From: Anaerolinea sp.
GTDB taxonomy: Bacteria > Chloroflexota > Dehalococcoidia > Tepidiformales > Tepidiformaceae
Reading direction: 5' to 3'
NCBI GenBank assembly: GCA_013822275.1
Contig: PNKC01000026.1
Coordinates: 1-34,258, forward strand
Length of the DNA stretch: 34,258 nucleotides
A model generated the notes under the pieces. It was not told where the DNA came from. It did no database searches and was given only the letters and a program-made list of their open reading frames with translations. Positions 29,296 to 34,258 of this stretch are shown here, one piece after another (positions within the stretch are counted from its first letter, which is position 1; every line of letters begins with the position of its first letter). Position numbers and translations under genes: made by a program.

Positions 29296-29299
<4 letters not shown>
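27734..29299 (-). CDS. glpD: FAD-dependent glycerol-3-phosphate dehydrogenase
   Basis: Oxidises glycerol-3-phosphate to dihydroxyacetone phosphate and passes electrons to the quinone pool; a membrane-associated enzyme. The N-terminal FAD-binding motif is [22 protein letters not shown], followed by the GlpD signature [20 protein letters not shown] and the C-terminal [17 protein letters not shown] and DAO_C region with [16 protein letters not shown]. The TTG start at 29299 is preferred: it overlaps the glpK stop (TTGA) and leaves a short tail before the FAD motif, like E. coli GlpD. A GTG at 29341 would add 14 residues. About 521 aa. It is coupled at its 3' end to the Sir2 gene. Confidence 0.93.
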
Positions 29300-30798
<1,499 letters not shown>

Positions 30799-30846
30799 CA
30801 CGTTTTGCCCCGGATGATTGTGGTGCACGGGCCGCGTTGAGATGAG

Positions 30847-33387
30847 TCAGGCCTTGCCGCTGGTGCGGGCGTCAAGCCTGTCCACTTTCTCTCGCAGCCG
30901 TCCGTTTTCGTCGCGCAGCTTTTCGAACTCCTCGCGGAGCGCCTTCAGTTCTCCGTTCGTTTCGCCGCCTTTGCGGATGGCGGCGGCGTTTTCACGGGCG
31001 ATGCGGACGGCCCGGCCGTCCAGCTCCCTGGCGGCCATCCGTTCGAGCGTCTCCACCTGGGCGTCCGCGCGCAGCGTTTTCAGGGCGTTCGCGGCGGCGA
31101 TGCGCACGCGGAAGTCCGGGTCGTTGGTGAATTCGCCGACCGCCTCCCCGAGCAGCTTCTTGCGCTCCGGGAAGAACTGGCCGAGGCGGCCGAGGGCGTT
31201 GACGGCGGTCTGCCTCGGCTGGGCGGCCCTGCCGTACTGGGCGGCGTCCAGCAGCACCTCGAGGCCTGTTTCGTCGCGGAGCTCCACGATCCCATCGATG
31301 CAGCCCTGACGGACGACTTCGCGGTAGGAGGGGCGGCCGATGTTCGCCTTCAGCACGTCCATCGAACCCGGCAGCCGCAGCTTGCCGATCGAACGGTTCG
31401 CCTCCGATTCGACGAAGTACGAGGCGTCCTTCCGGGCGATGGGCGCCAGCGCGGCGAACACGCTCTCGTCGCCCCGGAACTCGCCGAGGGCGGCGACAAC
31501 CCCGCGGCGCGCCTTCGGGTGGCGCACGGCCAGGCAGCGGAGGAGCGCATCACGGGCGTGGGCGGTGCGCGTTACCCCGAGCGCCTTTGCGGCGGCGGCC
31601 TGGACGCTCCAGTGCCGGTCCGTCATCACGGCCTGTTCGAGGGCGACGATCGCGTCCGGGCCGCCCTTCTTGCCAAGGTCGCGGGCGGCCATCTGGCGCC
31701 CGAAGATGTCGTCGTCGTCACGCAGTTGGAGGCGCAACTCGCCGAGGGATTTCTCGAACTCAAGTTCCTTCAGGACCCAGTTGTAGGGGTCGAAGCGGCA
31801 GAGGTCCGGCTTCGCCGCCAGCGGGAAGACGAATGTGTGTTCGCGCTCCGTAACCTCAACGCGGAACGCCTGGGCTTTGGCGCGTCCTCTGCGGAAGTCG
31901 ATCGTTAGGGGGACGCGGAAGGCGGCGGGCGTCCCGTCCTCGGTCGCCTGCGTCTGTTTCACGGAGACGACCGCCAGCTTCGCGTCTTCGTCCCAGGTCC
32001 AGCTTACTTTGAATACCGGATGTCCAATCCGGTAGACCCACTGGTCGAAGAACCACTCGAGGTTGCGGCCGGTCTCCGCCGCGATTGCGTTCACCAGGTC
32101 CTGGGTGATCACGCTGCGCTCCTGGTTGTCGCGCGTGTACCGCTTCAGCGAGCGGAAGAACAGGCCATCACCCAGGACGCCGCGAAGGGTGTGGAGGACA
32201 ACGCTCCCCTTCTCGTACAGGTGGCGGTCGAAGAGGTCGATCGGTTCGTGGAAGACGTTGGTTACGATGGGCCGGCGGTAGCGCTCGCCAATGTAGAGTT
32301 CGGTGTTTTCGATGGCGCCGCGGCGGTATTCGTCCACGCCGAGGAATCTTTCGTCCCAGAGCATTTCCAAATAAGTCGCGAAGCTCTCGTTCAGCCAGCC
32401 GTGAGACCAGTCCCGGCAAGTGAGCAGGTCCCCGTACCACATGTGGGCCAGTTCGTGGGAGATGAGCGGGTCGCTCGTGTAGTCCTTCGCCGCCTTCCGG
32501 TCGATGAGGATGCTCTCGGTCATCGTGGTGGCGCTGGTGTTCTCCATGCCGCCGAAGACGAAGTCGCGCACGACGATCTGGCTGTACTTGGACCAGGGGT
32601 AGGCTACGCCGCTGATCTCCTCGAAGAGGGCGATCATCCGCGGGGTGTTCTTGAAGGTGAGTTCACCCGAGGCGACCCGATCCGGCTCAACGAAGTAGTC
32701 GATCGTGAGCCCGTCGCGGCTGGCATCGATCCGGCTGAACTCTCCCGCCGCCAGGGTGATGACATAGGTCGAGTGGGGGCGGTCCTGGTGCCAGTGGAAG
32801 GTCTTCGTCCCGTCGCGGTTCTTCTTTTCCTGGAGGAGGCGGCCGTTGGAGAGCGCGAACCAACTGCCAGGCACGGTGGCGATCATCTCGGTCGTTTGCT
32901 TCTCGCTGGGGTGATCGAAGCAGGGGATCCAGTAGCGCGTGTCCTCATCCTGGCACTGCGACCAAACCTGGACGGGCTTGCCGGGGTACCCCTCATCCGG
33001 AGCGATGAAGTAGAGGCCGATCCGTGGCGTGGCCTGGTACCGGATCGCCACCGGGATCTCCTGGGCTTTCTTGAAGGCCCCCGCCAGCTCGACTCGCAGG
33101 GTGCGCCCGTCATAGCTGAACGGCGCCGACTTTTTCGCTACGGTCACCTCTTCGATGCGCATGCCGATGGCGTCGAACTCCACTGCCGCCGTCGCATCGT
33201 TGAGCGGCGCGATGGTGTGCGTAACCGTGCCGGAAACGCTCCTGTTGGGCACGTCCAGGCGGACGTCCACCTTCATGTGAAGGACGTCAACGGCGCGGTC
33301 GCGCGGCCACACGGGCCGGTCACCCGGGAGGGCGTGCGGGGGCGTCTTTTCGTCGATTAACTCAGCGTGTCGCGTGCATGCCGCCAT
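30847..33387 (-). CDS. M1-family metallo-aminopeptidase with C-terminal HEAT-like repeats
   Basis: 846 aa. A zinc aminopeptidase of the gluzincin clan that removes N-terminal residues from peptides. It has the substrate-recognition motif GGMEN (279-283) and the zinc site HELAH (H311, E312, H315) with E334 in WLNESFATY. The N-terminal beta domain spans about 30-225 and the catalytic part about 226-470. From about 545 to 790 the chain turns into HEAT-like helical repeats (AARDLGKKGGPDAIVALEQA; VQAAAAKALGVTRTAHARDAL; VRIAAANALKTL), and the last 40 residues are a predicted coiled coil (KALREEFEKLRDENGRLREKVDRL). There is no signal peptide, so it is probably cytoplasmic. It lies close upstream of glpK, likely in the same transcript. 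Confidence 0.93.
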   Translation of the reverse strand: MAACTRHAELIDEKTPPHALPGDRPVWPRDRAVDVLHMKVDVRLDVPNRSVSGTVTHTIAPLNDATAAVEFDAIGMRIEEVTVAKKSAPFSYDGRTLRVELAGAFKKAQEIPVAIRYQATPRIGLYFIAPDEGYPGKPVQVWSQCQDEDTRYWIPCFDHPSEKQTTEMIATVPGSWFALSNGRLLQEKKNRDGTKTFHWHQDRPHSTYVITLAAGEFSRIDASRDGLTIDYFVEPDRVASGELTFKNTPRMIALFEEISGVAYPWSKYSQIVVRDFVFGGMENTSATTMTESILIDRKAAKDYTSDPLISHELAHMWYGDLLTCRDWSHGWLNESFATYLEMLWDERFLGVDEYRRGAIENTELYIGERYRRPIVTNVFHEPIDLFDRHLYEKGSVVLHTLRGVLGDGLFFRSLKRYTRDNQERSVITQDLVNAIAAETGRNLEWFFDQWVYRIGHPVFKVSWTWDEDAKLAVVSVKQTQATEDGTPAAFRVPLTIDFRRGRAKAQAFRVEVTEREHTFVFPLAAKPDLCRFDPYNWVLKELEFEKSLGELRLQLRDDDDIFGRQMAARDLGKKGGPDAIVALEQAVMTDRHWSVQAAAAKALGVTRTAHARDALLRCLAVRHPKARRGVVAALGEFRGDESVFAALAPIARKDASYFVESEANRSIGKLRLPGSMDVLKANIGRPSYREVVRQGCIDGIVELRDETGLEVLLDAAQYGRAAQPRQTAVNALGRLGQFFPERKKLLGEAVGEFTNDPDFRVRIAAANALKTLRADAQVETLERMAARELDGRAVRIARENAAAIRKGGETNGELKALREEFEKLRDENGRLREKVDRLDARTSGKA

Positions 33388-33505
33388 GGATCGTCCCTGG
33401 GTCCCGTCGTGTATGGGATCGTACTCAGGTGGACGGTAACACGCATGGCGTCACCCGGCCCGGCGGTTGATCCCGGAGGCCGGGCGGAGGACCGCGCGGA
33501 CGGCG

Positions 33506-34258
33506 TTACCCGGATAGTTGCTGGGCCAGGTTGAGCAAATCGAACCCTGGCTCGGGGTGTTGGAACTTCACCACGTCCGTGAGTGGCACTTCCACGGACT
33601 TGCCGCCCTGGCGCCCGATCATCATTCCGGAGCGTCCCGCGCAGAGCGCTTCGACCGCCATCGCGCCCGCCTGCGCCGCAACGATGCGGTCGCGGGCGGT
33701 CGGCCGGCCGCCGCGCTGGACATGGCCAAGCACGACCACCCGGTAGGGGTGGGAGACCTCCCTCGAGATGCGTTCCGCGACGGCGAAAGCGCCGCCCGCT
33801 TCCTCGCCTTCCGCCACGACGATGATGTGGCTGCGCTTGCCACGCTCGATGGAGAGCTTCAGCCGCCGCTCAAGTTCGCCGAACTCCTCGTGCGCTTCGG
33901 GGACAAGCACGCCCGCCGCCCCGGCCGCGAGCGCGGTTTGAAGGGCGATCGCGCCGCTCGTGCGGCCCATCACCTCAACGAAGAACATCATCCCGGTCGA
34001 CTCACTCGTATCGCGGACCTGGTCGATCGCGAGGACGGCTGTGTTGACGGCGGTATCGAACCCGATCGTTTCGTCCGTGCCGTACACGTCGTTGTCGATT
34101 GTGCCGGGGATGCCAGCGACCTGGACGCCGTGCTCCTCCTGGATGGCGAGGGCGCCGCGAAAGCTGCCGTCTCCGCCGACGATGATGAGGCCCTCCACAC
34201 CCGTGTCCCGCATCTGCCGGACGGCCGCTGCCCGGACGCTCGCATCGTGAAACTCCGG
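33506..34258 (-). CDS. pfkA: ATP-dependent 6-phosphofructokinase, C-terminal 250 residues
   Basis: Converts fructose-6-phosphate to fructose-1,6-bisphosphate in glycolysis. The gene runs off the right edge, so the N-terminus with the first ATP-binding loop is missing. The frame is open to the edge and begins PEFHDASVRAAAVRQ, matching the PfkA region before GGDGS. Visible motifs: IIVGGDGSFRGA (the GGDGS form is typical of ATP-using enzymes rather than the PPi type), the catalytic GIPGTIDNDVYGTDETIGFDTA, EVMGRTSGAIA and VLGHVQRGGRPTARDR. It lies 118 bp upstream of the aminopeptidase gene with no terminator seen between. Confidence 0.95.
   Translation of the reverse strand, partial: PEFHDASVRAAAVRQMRDTGVEGLIIVGGDGSFRGALAIQEEHGVQVAGIPGTIDNDVYGTDETIGFDTAVNTAVLAIDQVRDTSESTGMMFFVEVMGRTSGAIALQTALAAGAAGVLVPEAHEEFGELERRLKLSIERGKRSHIIVVAEGEEAGGAFAVAERISREVSHPYRVVVLGHVQRGGRPTARDRIVAAQAGAMAVEALCAGRSGMMIGRQGGKSVEVPLTDVVKFQHPEPGFDLLNLAQQLSG

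Overview
The window is GC-rich bacterial chromosome, almost fully coding, with most genes on the minus strand and one block (about 12.8-19.6 kb) on the plus strand. The host is probably a GC-rich, monoderm-like bacterium; Chloroflexota (Dehalococcoidia-like) is my best guess. This rests on inference: a Tad pilus locus without a visible secretin or outer-membrane component, several genes with a -10 hexamer only 6 nt before the start codon (leaderless transcription), and the overall gene mix. No rRNA or tRNA gene was seen, so the assignment is weak.

Region 1 (1-1.5 kb): three tandem type II toxin-antitoxin modules (PF09720-like antitoxin and RelE/ParE toxin), all on the minus strand, the first cut by the window edge. 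A 256-bp MITE-like element with perfect 22-bp terminal inverted repeats and a 9-bp near-perfect target duplication sits directly behind the stop codon of one toxin.

Region 2 (1.5-5.5 kb): pheS and pheT, split by a small S23-type four-helix-bundle gene bracketed by inverted arrays of a 7-bp repeat. This looks like a small mobile cassette inside an essential operon.

Region 3 (5.7-12.3 kb): a double-domain CaiB/BaiF CoA transferase, then a tightly coupled operon of a GNAT-like protein, a GT35 alpha-glucan phosphorylase and a GPH-type sugar:cation symporter (start and stop codons overlap at both junctions), which suggests glucan breakdown and sugar transport.

Region 4 (12.3-19.6 kb, plus strand): a secreted protein with three cupredoxin domains, two of them a recent-looking tandem duplication; a small minus-strand gene of unknown function with an AT-rich promoter; an NHLRC2-like lipoprotein (thioredoxin, NHL propeller, DsbD-like C-terminus); a stand-alone Lrp/AsnC RAM domain with a textbook promoter; and moeA. 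Non-coding spacers here carry shared 34-bp repeats and heptameric arrays.

Region 5 (19.6-26.5 kb, minus): a Tad/Flp pilus locus in the order flp, tadE, (terminator), cpaB, cpaE/tadZ, tadA/cpaF, tadB, tadC. The flp leader contains several strong hairpins. CpaE has a receiver domain without the phospho-accepting aspartate.

Region 6 (26.9-34.3 kb, minus): an M1 aminopeptidase with HEAT-like repeats and a coiled-coil tail, then glpK, glpD and a Sir2 deacylase with overlapping start/stop codons, and upstream a partial ATP-type 6-phosphofructokinase cut by the window end. Together with the phosphorylase this gives a central-carbon theme of glycogen, glycerol and glycolysis.
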